A stretch of 64,000 nucleotides of DNA from Nepenthes gracilis. Taxonomy: Eukaryota > Streptophyta > Magnoliopsida > Caryophyllales > Nepenthaceae. The first letter of the stretch is position 1; every line of letters begins with the position of its first letter. Location of the stretch: the NCBI GenBank assembly GCA_033239525.1, contig BSYO01000031.1, forward strand, positions 3,504,467 through 3,568,466. The letters run 5' to 3'. The notes beneath the pieces are model-generated. The model saw only the letters and a program-made list of their open reading frames with translations, was not told the DNA's origin and made no database searches. Positions 48,001-58,483 of the stretch are shown here, in pieces. A program made the position numbers and the translations under genes.

Positions 48001-51000
48001 GAGTTAAGTCAAAGAAAAGTTAGTTTAGGATTTTAAAAAAATCTGATATTGTATTTAGTTTCTGTTTAGTTTCCGAATAGTAACTTATGGTGTTTACATT
48101 ATTTCGGACAATTGTTTTTGTATAGAAAGATAATATAATGACATAGATGTAGTTAACTCTGAATTATGATTAAGACATAACTTCTTACACATGTATTGAT
48201 ATCTCGATGCAGTTTGTTTTCCAGCCACATGCTAATGTGGCATTTTGGGTCCTGTGGTTAGACTAATTATTAAATTTATTTCTTTTGAGTTGGTTGTAAT
48301 ATTGACGTGAAGCTTACGCCCATTGTTATTTTGGGGCTTTTAGCTAATAACGTGAGTAATTAGCATAAGATAGATTAATTCTGTTAATTAATGTCGGGAT
48401 AAGGTTTTGCGATGTGACAATATTGATGCAAATTCAGCCAATATGATGCATCTTGGCCAATGTGTATTTGTAGCGGGGCCAATATTTATCAATACCGTGC
48501 CAATATCGTAATATATTTCTGTATCAGTCGATACAACTAACATAGTTAATATATAGGCTAATATGGCTCAATCAATTTACGATTTTTTAAAGATCCTTTT
48601 TTAGATGTATCCAATATCGATACACATTGCCCAATAGATACGATATTGATATGGCCACAACTCATATAGGTATTGATATTTTCATCCATGAATTACAACA
48701 GGTAATTCTTGATGCAATTTTGAAATTTAATGATGGATTAGAAACACAAGAAACTAGCATGCTGAGTATTTTCCATCGATGGGACTTGTTTGATAAAACA
48801 AATACCCTTCTGTTAAAAATCATTTACAGATGATAAAACCATATCTACATTGGAATAGTTTGGAATAACTACTTCTTAGAGAGGATAGATATTGTGACTG
48901 CTTTCATATGGAGTAACAAGCTTATACTAACAAAATGAAAAATCCGACTAATTTGAGGACAAGAACCTAACAGAAGACAAGCACAATAAGAAATTTCTGA
49001 TGTGATATATTAACGAGCATTTGTAGCACTTGTATTGAAAGTTTAATTAAGTATAATAGAAATAAGTATAAATAAGATATCTTTAATTACAAGAACAAAT
49101 CTATTTGCTATATTTTATATATATGTATATGTGTGTGAGGTTTGGTTTTGGTTAGTCTGATTTAAATTCTTAAACTGCAACCAAACTACAAATGAGGTTT
49201 GGATAAAAAACCAACTACAACCAAATCACACTATGTCAAACCATCATTGTCGATTTGGTTTGGCTTGATTTATGAGGTTTGGCTTGGTTTGAAATTTTTT
49301 TATTCAGACCTACTTTATCATATCACTTAGGCACCATTTAGTTGGGCTGAAACACCTTTTACAGTTTCACTTATGGCTCATAAATGCAAAATTTCCTATT
49401 CGTTATTTTTTATGTTGGATAAATGAGCATCTGCTGTATTTTGGTTTTCTAACCATTCATGATTATCAGTAAAGATAGATGAAAAAAAGAAATCTCGACA
49501 AGGACACAGTGAGATTTAAGTAAAATCAATTTGTATCTTTTAAGACCATTTTGAGTTAAGGTCAAATCAAGCGTACAGTTAAGCTTCTTCTCTATCGAAG
49601 CCATAAAATAAAATATCAGCTGATTTATACAGATATTGGGCTCCCGTGATACAGCAAAAAAAATCACAATATAATGTATTAACTATGATACATCATAATA
49701 TATTGGCCGATATTTTGAGTATTGGACAATAAAACTGATATGGAAAATATAGCGGCCAATATTCCACCCCAGAATTCATTTTTGCTACTTTGCAAGAGAA
49801 TTTGTATTAAAACTAATATGGCCATGACTTATATGAATACCGATATTTTTATCCATGATTAAAGCATTAATATCCCAATAGTATCTCCTCATTGATTTGT
49901 TTGTGACAGATGACCCAAGCAAAAAATTTCAATTAGTGTCTCCAATAGAGAATAGTATCGGAGATCTTTCTAAGATCAATGATCTTTTTCAGATGGAACA
50001 TGGAAAAATTGTTTCAAATTTCTTGTATGGACCACCAAGGAGTACATGCAAAACTGCGATCAGTGAAGAACCATTCCTCATACTTGATCAATCAGTTGGA
50101 GAGTTCTAACGACATGGAAGATAAAATTCATTCGTTAGGCAACTGTTCTTTCCCACTACAAATTAAGGGAAATCTCTGCAGGATTGAAGCAAGAGATTGA
50201 ATTTTCTGAATTTGAATAGAAATTTTCAATATTGAGATTAACAATGTGGTACTGTGGTAAGGACCACATTCCAAAACATCACTTAGGGTTCATTTGGATT
50301 GCAGAATTAAAATTAAAATTTAAAAAATTATAAGTCTAATTATAATTCTGTTAGAGTTGGAATTGGAATTGGATAAAATTCAAATTCTATTATTTGGATA
50401 GTATAATGAATTAGAATTATGAGAGAAATAAACCTGAGATATGACTAATTATTTAATCCATACATAAAAAAGAAAAAAAAATAAGTAATCCAATATAAAT
50501 TCTTAATTTTTTAAAATAAGAAATTTAATATAACATAATTTTTAAAAAAATCTCACTTTAGATATAGATAATATTTTAGAAATACATAGTATTTAAGATA
50601 ATTTTAGAATTTTTTTTATAATATTGGCTTTTAATTTTCTAAGTTTTACTATTATATAATTAAAAAATAAATTTAAAAATAAAATTATAGTCGGTTCATC
50701 TCTATCTAATCCAAACAACTAAAAATATTTTATCCATAGGTCTCACATTGTTCAATTTTATTATATTTAAATGATAGATAATTTTTCAACCTTATAATTA
50801 CAATTCTTTTCTCTACCCCTAAAAATACAAAAAACCTATCCTACACTCATGTTAATTCCAATAAATTGAAACATGAAATTAGAATTACAATTCCGCATGG
50901 GGCCAAATAGCAGAATCGAAATTAGACCTGAAATTCCAATTCCAATTCTAAATTTCAGGTTCAACTAAATGGGGTCTTAAGAAACAGATAGGTTACCAGC

Positions 51001-54000
51001 ATTCTCCAGTGAAGAAAAATAAGGCTCACTATGAACAGCCAGAGAGAATCAGGCAAAACCAGAGGCTAATCACATAGATGATGAATGCAATATTCAAGAT
51101 GATCCAATTCCAAAGGCAAATATTCCCATCATTCACTAGACATCTAATGATAAATCTTATTAAGCCAAAAATCTCATTAGTCTAAATTGAATTTGGAGGA
51201 CAACTTCATCTGAAGAATTAAGTATCAGAGTCAGAAACCAGCCATGGGCAATTTTCTGGGAGACCTGATTTCTTGTAGCAATTCCTCCATGAAGTTCTCA
51301 ATGGAACCACCTCTCTGTAATGCGGGGCCAAGACTGTTTATCTAATTCTCCATAAAGCCTACATCGCAAGAAGTCTTGTCACCAGGCCACCCCCAATTCT
51401 TCTACTATTGCCCATTCTTAAATAGAATTGTTTATATTACTATTCTTCAGCCTGCCTCCGGGGGTAATACCAACTGTCCACAGTCACAGAGTTCTTATTT
51501 TGGTTCTTAAATAGAAATGTTTACGGAGATCTCAATTACGATTGGAAATGTAACATCTTCATTTCTAATGATGAACTAGAAACTACATACACAAAAAAGG
51601 TACAATGAATTGCTCATGGTATTTCTCTACTCTCATCCAAGGCTCTAATAGGAAAGAGCTCAAAGACAGAGAGGTATTTCATGATATGTTGCATGCCTTG
51701 ATTTTCATATTCATAAAATATAATAGTATTGAATATTGACACATACAAACACACACACACATATATAAATATAATGGGGCTATAGAGTCCAATTACAAAA
51801 AATACCCTAGGAGTCTATAGATTTGACATCGATTGGCTTTCAAGAAACCTGAATATACTTTTGCAAAAAACACCAAGTGCTTGTTTGAATATAGAAAAGT
51901 TTAAAGAAAATTTAAAAAAAAAAAACCATTTTTATGCTTGGATTGCATGAAAAAAAATATTATAATGAAGAATATGTATTATAATATTTATATTTGAGGA
52001 AAGTAATTTTCTTTATATTTTATTTTCTCTCATTAATTTTCTTTTCTTCAAACTTTTCTTGATCCAAACAAACCCCAAAGAAATAGTTTCAAAACAGAAG
52101 TTGGGGCTAAAGCAGCTTAATCCCTCAAATTTCAACCCATAGCATCCGTCGCTAATACCTAAAGCATGAGTTTGTAGCTAATGAAAGTGTATGGAAGTTT
52201 GGCAAGCATGAGAACATAGAACATGAGATTTCACAAGTACAGGTAAGGTGTGCCACAAGACAATTTTGAAGGAAGAATCCATAGTTAAAAAAAAACAAGT
52301 TGAAATTTTTCTTAGAAGAACAAAGGATCAGCAAAGGCAATTGAAGAAACGATGAGCTTAGTTAAATGAAGAAACTGGTAGCTAGAGAGGGGGACTTAAA
52401 GTTGAGTAGATTGCATTCCATTTGGCATTGTCAAAATCCTTATTTTATCCACTCCCTCCCCTAGCATTGATTATGTTGCCTTCTCCATTTTTGCAGGTTA
52501 AAAAGGACAAGGAGTATCTCCTTTGTGCTTTTGTCCCATTTGCTCAATCTTATCTTAAGTAGTATCAACACTTCTCCAAGACTAACATATTGGTTTCTGA
52601 CACATTAGTAGACACCAACACGCTCCATCATATTTTGAACAAGTTGGAATATTTTGTAGTTTTCAGAAAAAAAATGGTGTTCTTAATATAAACTAAAAAA
52701 ATTAGAGACATTTTGGAATTTAGAAAACATTAAGAACCTAAGTTCCCATTGTCTTCTCTTTTATCATTCTTGTTTTCTTTAAGTTTCAAACACAGAGAAG
52801 GGAAACAAGGGGGAAAAGTAGGCCCCTATTGCAATGGAATGGTCGGAGCAGATAAGAAACACCCAAAAGAACCCCTTAGTTTGTGTCAATCACATAAGAG
52901 ATCAGGTATAGCATTTCTTTATACTCGCTCAATTTACGCATAACAAATCCTTAATAATGGCTTTCTGTAGGGGGCAGCTTAAGGTCAGGCCTTTCTTTGA
53001 CCTGATAACTAGTATGGCTTTCCCACCTAATTCTATCAATAGGACTTTTCTTTTACAATGCTTAATAAGATCTCTTATAGCCCAATTATTATTTGAGCAT
53101 TCTATTCTCATAACATTAATAAACTACAAACTTTGGATAACATGTTTCGAGTATGTAATGCCCAAATGTTTACAAAATAGCGTTTTAATATGTCAGTGTC
53201 ATATCATTTTCATGTTTTGTGTCAATGTCCATATTTTTTGTATCTTACAAGCCCAACGTGCCACACTAAATTTCAATCTATATTTTTATGTGGTATTACG
53301 TCCACAAAAGACTATGAAGTGCCATAGAATCTACAAGTCAATTAGGAGATAAACATGCATTGAACTATATGACACAAATTTTTGCAAACCTTGGACTCAA
53401 TGGCCACACTTTTCCTCACAAGGTCAGTGGTTGTGATTGCAACAGCAGCAGAATCTGCCCTGTATGTTCAATATTAAGATTCAGTGTTACTAGACATGGG
53501 CATTGAGAAAATAAAGGGCAGCCCAGGCTACCCTTTACATGGGGTATGAGAATGAGAAGAAATAAATTGAATAAAGGCAAATGCTTGAAATTAGATGATC
53601 CATGAAAAAGAAAGCTAAGAATGTGAGTTGCCAAAGCACCCAGGCATGAAGTGATGCCCCAGGCCTCTTATCAGAAATTACTAGAAACAGGAACTCATAA
53701 GCACTACAACACGTCAATTGTCTGCCAGTCATTGATGCAAATATCAGTTGATATACATTGATATCGAGCCCCACGATACTAATATTTCCTAATACCGTAA
53801 CAATATCATAATATATTTCCATATAGACAACGTATCGTAATATATCGACTGACGTAGGCTATCATATTGGCAAATACAACTGATATATTAACCGAAACGA
53901 CCCTATTAGCTTATGATTTTCAAATATTTTTTTCCTTCTGATAAATCTAATACCAATACGAATTGTTCGATATCGATATAGCTGTGACCGATATCGATAT

Positions 54001-57000
54001 TTTCATCCAAGCTGCCTACACATAGATTAAAGAATGAGCATAAGACATACCCTTCAGTTGAAGATGAGAGGGAAATAACTAACTTTGGAAGTGAATTAAG
54101 GAGAGTGTCCTGCAAGGAAAAGAATCCCCAGAATTGTCACTCCTCTGAGGACAACAAACATAGAAAATACACACCGGTACTTCAAGGAAAAATATTGAGC
54201 AATACTATTTGAACGAACAATTCCTTGAGTAATGAATAATTAATGTCCAACTACTAATTACCAATAGTAGAGAGCGGACAAATCACATTTGCAGCTGTTC
54301 TTAAGTTACCTTCTTTATTCTGTGACCAATCACACCAGTTGATTCAATTAACACTTCCTCTGATCTTATTTGGAGAAGCTGGAAAGATGAGACACTTATA
54401 AGAAGCAAAAAGAAACAAACTTTTAAATACCAGTGCGAGGAACTAATTTGTCAATTATTGTTTGGCCACCTTAGCGAGAGCATTTGCACACTCAATAACA
54501 TCCTGATAGCCTGCATCACCCTGCATTTCATTAAGCAAAGTATCAGTGTCCACAAGATGACTTAATGAACTTCAGGATGTATGTGGTAACAAATCACAAT
54601 CAGAGAGAGATGTTCTTTTCTGCTTTAAGTTTATAAACTACCTCATTGAATAATGGAAAAACATATACTCTTGAACAGGCGAATATACCAGCAGCAAACA
54701 GAAGAAAAGGCTTACCGTTGCTGCATTGGCTTGACCAGCATTTATTAATACCGCACGTGCCTAGAAAGGGAAAGCATTAGAAAACGATAATGAATTGTGT
54801 GAAACATCATAAGATGTTACAGAACACTGAAAGGACATGATCAAATGTTTCATGTCATTAGCACTAAGCAGAGGAAGACCAAGAAAGATTTTATGAATGA
54901 ACTATCTCATCCATCAATATACAAGTGTGCGCATGTTTTCTCCTTTATACAATCTCTTTTGCACATTTTGTAATCCTATCACAAGACAAGAAATGTTACA
55001 CAAGCTTAAACAAACATGTATATAAGTACAAATAGTATATCTATTGTCACCAACTATCATGCATTTCCATGCCTATGCATCAAACAAGTAGCCATACTTA
55101 AAATATTTAAACTGAATTCTCAGGATGAAGCCAAAATCAATGATTTCCATGGGAGGCATTTGACCAGGTTTAATTTCTGTCCATCGATCCTGATTACCCA
55201 ATCTGTTCTAAGATGAGGCTAAAGATGTAGATATGCTAGTTAAAACTTGCAATCACACTTTCCATTCAACTACACGGTAAATTTTTTATAGCTTTTCTCA
55301 CCACTTCACCATCTACAATAATATTATTTCCTGGCTATGATTTTAATATCAATCAGTGCATTGGAAAAGCAATATTTCTTTGACTTACTGTTCTTGATGC
55401 CTGCAAAGCCTTCTTGCAATACGCAACTGGTGCAGCTGCAACCACATTAGTAGTAAATGCCCCTAAAAGTACAGAAACATTGATGGGTTCAGAACATTGA
55501 TACAAATATCAGTCAATATGTATTGATATCGGCGCCCTTGATATTGTTTTTTTCAATATCGTGACAACATTGCAATATAATCGATATTTAAAATATTGAC
55601 TAATATAATCTTAATAGCTTATGATTTTCCAAAATCTTTTTACTTTCGATATATACGATACTAATATGTGTTATTCAATACTGATATATGGCTAATACCA
55701 ATACTAATATTTTTATCCATGGTTCAGAAAAATCTAAATCCCTCAACTTCCCTCATGGCTCCCTTGCTTAACTATCAAAGTAAAGCTTTCCCTTCTATTC
55801 ACTTCTCTTTACAGACTTTATCCACCCAAACAGCACTTCAGAATATGTTTATTACCTATTATCGTGATGATATCAATTTTAATAACATCTTGTGCAGAAA
55901 TCCTTGCAATGTAATTCAATCCCACTACACCCACCAATGCAAAAATCCCTGCAAAAATCTAAATCCCTCAACTTCCCTCATGGCTCCCTTGCTTAACTAT
56001 CAAAGTAAAGCTTTCCCTTCTATTCACTTCTCTTTACAGACTTTATCCACCCAAACAGCACTTCAGAATATGTTTATTACCTATTATCGTGATGATATCA
56101 ATTTTAATAACATCTTGTGCAGAAATACCTGCAATGTAATTCAATCCCACTACACCCACCAATGCAATTACACAATATTGAAAATTTTCCAAAGGATATA
56201 TTCCAAACTCAAAATCTCCAGAACATAACTATCCATTCCTTTTATCCCTCATCTCCTTCACCCTTAAATGATGAGGCATAAGAATATGAATAAAACAAAA
56301 TTAACCTGCTGACACAGCATCTACATCGCAAGTGACCAGTGCAAGATCAGGTTTCTCTCCTTGGGCACGCAATCCACCATATATACCTGCAGCTTTAAAT
56401 CCCTTTGCAGCTGTAACACCTCCAGAAATCTGCAAAGCAACATTGCCTAGATTCTTAGATGACTAGCGGATATTATTAAACGAATGTGTTGATTGGTTAC
56501 AAGAAGTAATAACGATGAGATTTTCTGTAAACTCAATCTAATAACTCAATTTTTCTAAGATATGAATATCTTAAGAGTCCCCAACAATATGAAATGACTC
56601 AGTCCCTTTTTTCTCTTTCTTCCTTTTTTACCTATTATAATTTACAATTTTCTTTGGGCCTTCCCCTTTAGCACGTGAGATAAGTTGAACTTGACTATTG
56701 CTGAACAAATTAGTTATGGCCCATGGATAGTCAGCACTGCATATAAGATCAATAATAGAAAAGCGTCAAGGACTATTAAGCTTGAAATAGAAGAATTTGG
56801 GAGAGGGAACAAATTTGAGGAACTGGGTATAGGGAAGGCAGAAACAACAAAGTAGGGAATTGAGAGAAAATCTAGTGTGGTGTATTACTTGAATGATGAA
56901 ATGCTTCATTCCATGACACCCTTTCTACAAGATTTATTTGGTTACCGACAGGAAAGAAGGGTATCAAGAATTGTCCAGTGCAAAAGATGTCACGAATTAG

Positions 57001-58419
57001 AAGCTATAGGGAGGGTCAACTACACACAATCTTAACCCTACATTACAGAGATAGTTTTGGTGGTTTGAACATGCAACTTAATTGTCATAACGGAGAAACC
57101 TTACCATTGCACTACTATTCACCTTCAAAAGGAGTCAAATTTGTTAAAACTCATTGCTAACCCCCCGCCCCCCAAAAAAAAAATTATCTAAAATAACACA
57201 AACTTCCTAACCTCTGTTCTTACCAACTATTTAGAATTTCAAAAAAATCCAAGATTTAATGGCTCTGTGCAGTGAACAGTAAATTGTAGTTCTTAGTTCA
57301 CCTTGCTGTAGTAGTGCAGTGATAGTGCAAAAATTTGGGATAGTGTTTGAGAAATATATGTTGAAGTTACATCGTGTTTGTGCTATGAACGACAAGATAT
57401 TTCAGGAATCCAGCTTCAGTCAGTTGTAAGAAAGTAAGACAAGCTACCCTCCCGAGCTTCCAACTTTAGGTAAAAGATGCTGCAGCTTTAAGGAGCTGCT
57501 AGCAAAAGTCAATTCACCAAACATCAACTCTCCAACTTTCTGGTCAAGTCAAAGGAGCGTTTGTCAAAAGTTGAGTTTACCAAGCAAAGCTAAATTATAT
57601 TCATAACATGGCCATCCCTTAAGCTGGACCTTGCTCTCCAGAATTGAAATCGAGAAATTGTGCCTTTAGGAAAGATATAGTCATTCCATTAGCTTCAGTA
57701 AACGACAGATTTGGCCATTGAACCAACAGCTGTGTGACAGCCTTGTCGCTTCTCTTGATTATTCTAGGCTGTATAGCCATCAGCTCCACAAGATTAGTTT
57801 CTTTAAATACAGATATGAATAATATTGAAAATCTAATGTTACGCACACAATGTGTTAATAAGCTTGTAACATGACGACTCACTGTAAATGAATAATCAAA
57901 AAAATAATTTGTTACTGAATCTATCTAACAAATGCAAGTTTCTTTTCAAATTAACCAAAAGATTAAAAAAAAAAAAGATCCATCACTTGCTTCCAGGGTC
58001 CTTCAGGAAGTAAAATAGGTGCTGCTGGTATGCAATTTGCAGCTTCCTTCACACTCGATGATGCGTATACCATTCTAAGCCGTATCCGGTGAGAATCCAA
58101 CGATCTGGATATCTGCAAAAAAAGAGCGACTTTCTAACTTCCGAATTCCAATATTGAATAATTCATGAATCATTTTAACTGGAATAGAAAAACTCCGCCG
58201 AGTTCTGCGTAAAATGCATGAAATGTCGACACGTAATGGATCAATTAGAGTACAAAGCTATTTCTAAAAGCAAAAATATTTTATTTTCTTCCAAGTCCTG
58301 GAAAATGTTTTCGGTAACCAAAGAAAGGAAAAATCGTTGGTTGAGAAACTGACCCTTCTGGAGTTCAATTCGGGGAATTTGATGGAGATGTGATGATGAC
58401 GAAGGCTGACCATAGACAT
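33017..58419 (-). CDS. ArgJ: ArgJ, bifunctional ornithine acetyltransferase / N-acetylglutamate synthase, chloroplast type
   Basis: Seventeen minus-strand exons join in frame to 471 aa: 58419-58354, 58112-57987, 56429-56306, 55462-55389, 54760-54716, 54520-54470, 54378-54310, 54109-54051, 53459-53390, 44546-44466, 44386-44300, 42636-42514, 41303-41241, 38798-38721, 38294-38149, 33873-33803, 33099-33017. All introns are GT...AG. The enzyme moves acetyl from N-acetylornithine to glutamate in the cyclic arginine pathway. Family landmarks: [106 protein letters not shown] with the self-cleavage Ala-Thr (nucleophile Thr252), [11 protein letters not shown], and the C-terminus [13 protein letters not shown]. 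The first 50 or so residues, rich in Ser/Arg and lacking acidic clusters, fit a plastid transit peptide. ATG 58419 was chosen because the frame upstream offers only TTG; ATG 58413 is also possible. Length matches the roughly 470 aa of plant ArgJ. No stop or frameshift is seen. Introns reach 8.8 kb. Confidence 0.96.
34646..36861 (+). repeat. solo LTR (copy B) in ArgJ intron 15
   Basis: It starts TGTAATGTCCGATT and ends AACCCGTGACA. Flanks TAACA and CAACA match at four of five bases. A TATA-like TACATAA at 34946-34952 is followed by a purine-rich leader. It lies antisense to ArgJ between exons 15 and 16. An internal segment is duplicated (35543-35574 against 35940-35971, and 35770 onward against 36054 onward), which makes it longer than copy A. 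Confidence 0.72.
36945..38060. repeat. GATAT-rich MITE family, several copies in ArgJ intron 15
   Basis: Partial copies of the family best seen at 43071-43291 occur at about 36945-37140 and 37680-38060. They share runs such as GATATATTGGCC, AATATCGATAT and the central A/T stretch. Boundaries are blurred by divergence and overlap. A further partial copy may lie at 32600-32740. Confidence 0.5.
38539..38643. mobile_element. MITE of a second family (short copy)
   Basis: TGTCATCTTAATGGATAGG at the left and CCTATCCACTGAGATGAC at the right form a terminal inverted repeat. The ends match those of 41030-41217. Located in ArgJ intron 14. Confidence 0.6.
39524..40950 (+). repeat. tandem array of seven tRNA-derived SINE copies in ArgJ intron 13
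   Basis: Units of about 199 bp begin (G)GGGAGCCTTGGTGCAA-like at 39524, 39726, 39963, 40161, 40359, 40559 and 40758. Each has a tRNA-like head with an A box (TGGTGCAATTGGTAGAG) and a B box (GGGTTTGAGTC), then ATAATTGTAAGCTAAAAT, a tract like ACAATAGACC.AAAGTGGTC, CCCTGCACATAACA, and an end like TGCACCAGACTGCCCTTTTAGTGGAG. This is the layout of the plant Au SINE as I know it. Copy 2 has about 40 extra bases. Copies are diverged from each other, so the array is old. Confidence 0.75.
41030..41217. mobile_element. MITE of the second family
   Basis: The left end TGTTATGGTCCTTCTAGTGG and the right end CTACTGAAAGAACTATAACA form an imperfect terminal inverted repeat of about 24 bp. Interior is non-coding. 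It lies in ArgJ intron 13, just before exon 13. Confidence 0.65.
41675..42218. repeat. 530-bp dispersed repeat, copy 1
   Basis: Matches 45875-46404 over most of its length: ATATTATAATATCTTCAACAAGCT, TATATCAATC.ATATTTA, the GTGTCTAAA.ATGTCC block, and the ACACGTGTC/AGCACATGCC block. It ends in a TA run (about 42199-42220) directly abutting a GATAT-rich MITE. Confidence 0.65.
42220..42450. mobile_element. GATAT-rich MITE copy
   Basis: Starts AACCATGGATGAAAATATTAG and carries the family's GATATATTGC.GA and ACCGATAATGATAC-type blocks. It ends close to ArgJ exon 12. Confidence 0.55.
43071..43291. mobile_element. GATAT-rich MITE, best-defined copy
   Basis: A perfect 12-bp terminal inverted repeat (ATAACCATAGAT at 43071-43082 and ATCTATGGTTAT at 43280-43291) bounds 221 bp. 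The interior is made of repeated CGATAT/GGCCGATAT/ATATTGG words around a central A/T stretch. Related copies in ArgJ introns lie at about 38350-38530, 41375-41525, 42220-42450, 43378-43672, 44042-44275, 44703-44992, 48420-48690, 49610-49860, 53731-54010 and 55497-55722. Confidence 0.7.
43378..43672. mobile_element. GATAT-rich MITE copy
   Basis: From CATAGATGAAAATATTGACTG to AATATTTTCATCAATTGATA; ends are inversely repeated like those at 43071. Confidence 0.55.
44042..44275. mobile_element. GATAT-rich MITE copy next to ArgJ exon 11
   Basis: From CAACCATGGATGAAAATGTC to GGCCGATATACGCATCCATT. Its right end lies only about 25 bp from the 3' end of exon 11 (44300), in intron 11 close to the donor. 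Confidence 0.6.
44703..44992. mobile_element. GATAT-rich MITE copy
   Basis: Intron 9 copy with AATATTGGACAATA and ATTATCAACCATGAATA ends. Confidence 0.5.
45875..46404. repeat. 530-bp dispersed repeat, copy 2
   Basis: Homologue of 41675-42218. Its right end is cut by the solo LTR starting at 46405, beyond which a GATAT-rich MITE resumes at 48420, so repeat plus MITE form the same pair as in copy 1. Confidence 0.6.
46405..48419 (+). repeat. solo LTR (copy C) in ArgJ intron 9
   Basis: It starts TGTCAAGATTGTG, ends GCGATGTGACA, and is flanked by a perfect ATATT target duplication (46400-46404 and 48420-48424). TATA box TATATAA lies at 46764-46770, with a purine-rich leader after it. It shares the TTGTGTGG and CCGTTC.TTA blocks (about 47655-47715) with the LTR at 62239. 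There is no gag-pol, so it is a solo LTR, antisense to ArgJ. Confidence 0.85.
48420..48690. mobile_element. GATAT-rich MITE copy beside LTR C
   Basis: From ATATTGATGCAAATTCAGCC to GATATTTTCATCCATGAATT; its left edge coincides with the target duplication of LTR C. Confidence 0.55.
49610..49860. mobile_element. GATAT-rich MITE copy
   Basis: From AAATATCAGCTGATTTATAC to CCGATATTTTTATCCATGAT, in ArgJ intron 9. Confidence 0.5.
50286..50976. mobile_element. Tourist-like (PIF/Harbinger) MITE, 691 bp
   Basis: TTA target duplications (50283-50285 and 50977-50979) flank ends GGGTTCATTTGGATTG and CAACTAAATGGGGTC, which form an imperfect inverted repeat. Subterminal TTGGAATTGGAATTGG words recur inverted near the other end. 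TTA duplication and a G-rich start are typical of Tourist-like elements. Confidence 0.65.
51877..52076. mobile_element. MITE, 200 bp
   Basis: The left end GTGCTTGTTTGAATATAGAA with AAGTTTAAAGAAAA, and the right end CTTCAAACTTTTCTTGATCC with AAACAAACCCC, are inverse copies over about 35 bp. Non-coding interior; ArgJ intron 9. Confidence 0.65.
52080..53389. other. right part of ArgJ intron 9 without recognised element
   Basis: Unique-looking intron sequence with scattered short open frames and no domain I recognise. The donor of intron 9 is at 53389. Confidence 0.4.
53731..54010. mobile_element. GATAT-rich MITE copy in ArgJ intron 8
   Basis: From TCATTGATGCAAATATCAGT to CGATATTTTCATCCAAGC; ends 40 bp from exon 8. 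Confidence 0.6.
55497..55722. mobile_element. GATAT-rich MITE copy in ArgJ intron 3
   Basis: From CATTGATACAAATATCAGTC to AATATTTTTATCCATGG; ends six bases before the 225-bp tandem duplication. Confidence 0.6.
55728..56167. repeat. 225-bp tandem duplication, nearly identical copies
   Basis: AAAAATCTAAATCCCTCAAC starts both copies, at 55728 and 55953. Over about 214 bp I find only a two-base difference (AATCCTTGC against AATACCTGC). It lies in ArgJ intron 3 and accounts for an apparently long open frame there, which repeats itself. Confidence 0.92.
57619..57800 (-). pseudogene. Gypsy polyprotein C-terminal (chromodomain) remnant in ArgJ intron 2
   Basis: The minus-strand reading [20 protein letters not shown], then PNLSFTEA, then [10 protein letters not shown] resembles the end of chromovirus integrases, where a chromodomain LVQW..L..EEATWE is followed by F...FP.F.LEDK. 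The tryptophan of ATWE is lost. Only this tail is recognisable. Sequence downstream to about 57420 may be the adjoining 3' untranslated part. Confidence 0.55.
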
Positions 58420-58474
58420 CCTGGAACTAACAATGCTAGGTGATGCTCGACTCTTCTCTTGATGAATGTACAAA

Positions 58475-58483
58475 TTAGGGTTT
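58475..58483 (-). promoter_or_regulatory. telo-box in the ArgJ leader
   Basis: AAACCCTAA on the minus strand, 56-64 nt upstream of the start codon. Such boxes are common in leaders and promoters of plant housekeeping genes. Confidence 0.5.

Noticed and set aside
49897..50200. Overlapping 70-residue open frames in ArgJ intron 9
   Set aside because: No recognisable domain, codon bias or splice context; likely chance.
55668..56228. 186-residue open frame
   Set aside because: Created by the 225-bp tandem duplication (225 is divisible by three, so the frame repeats). It lies in an ArgJ intron and has no known domain.
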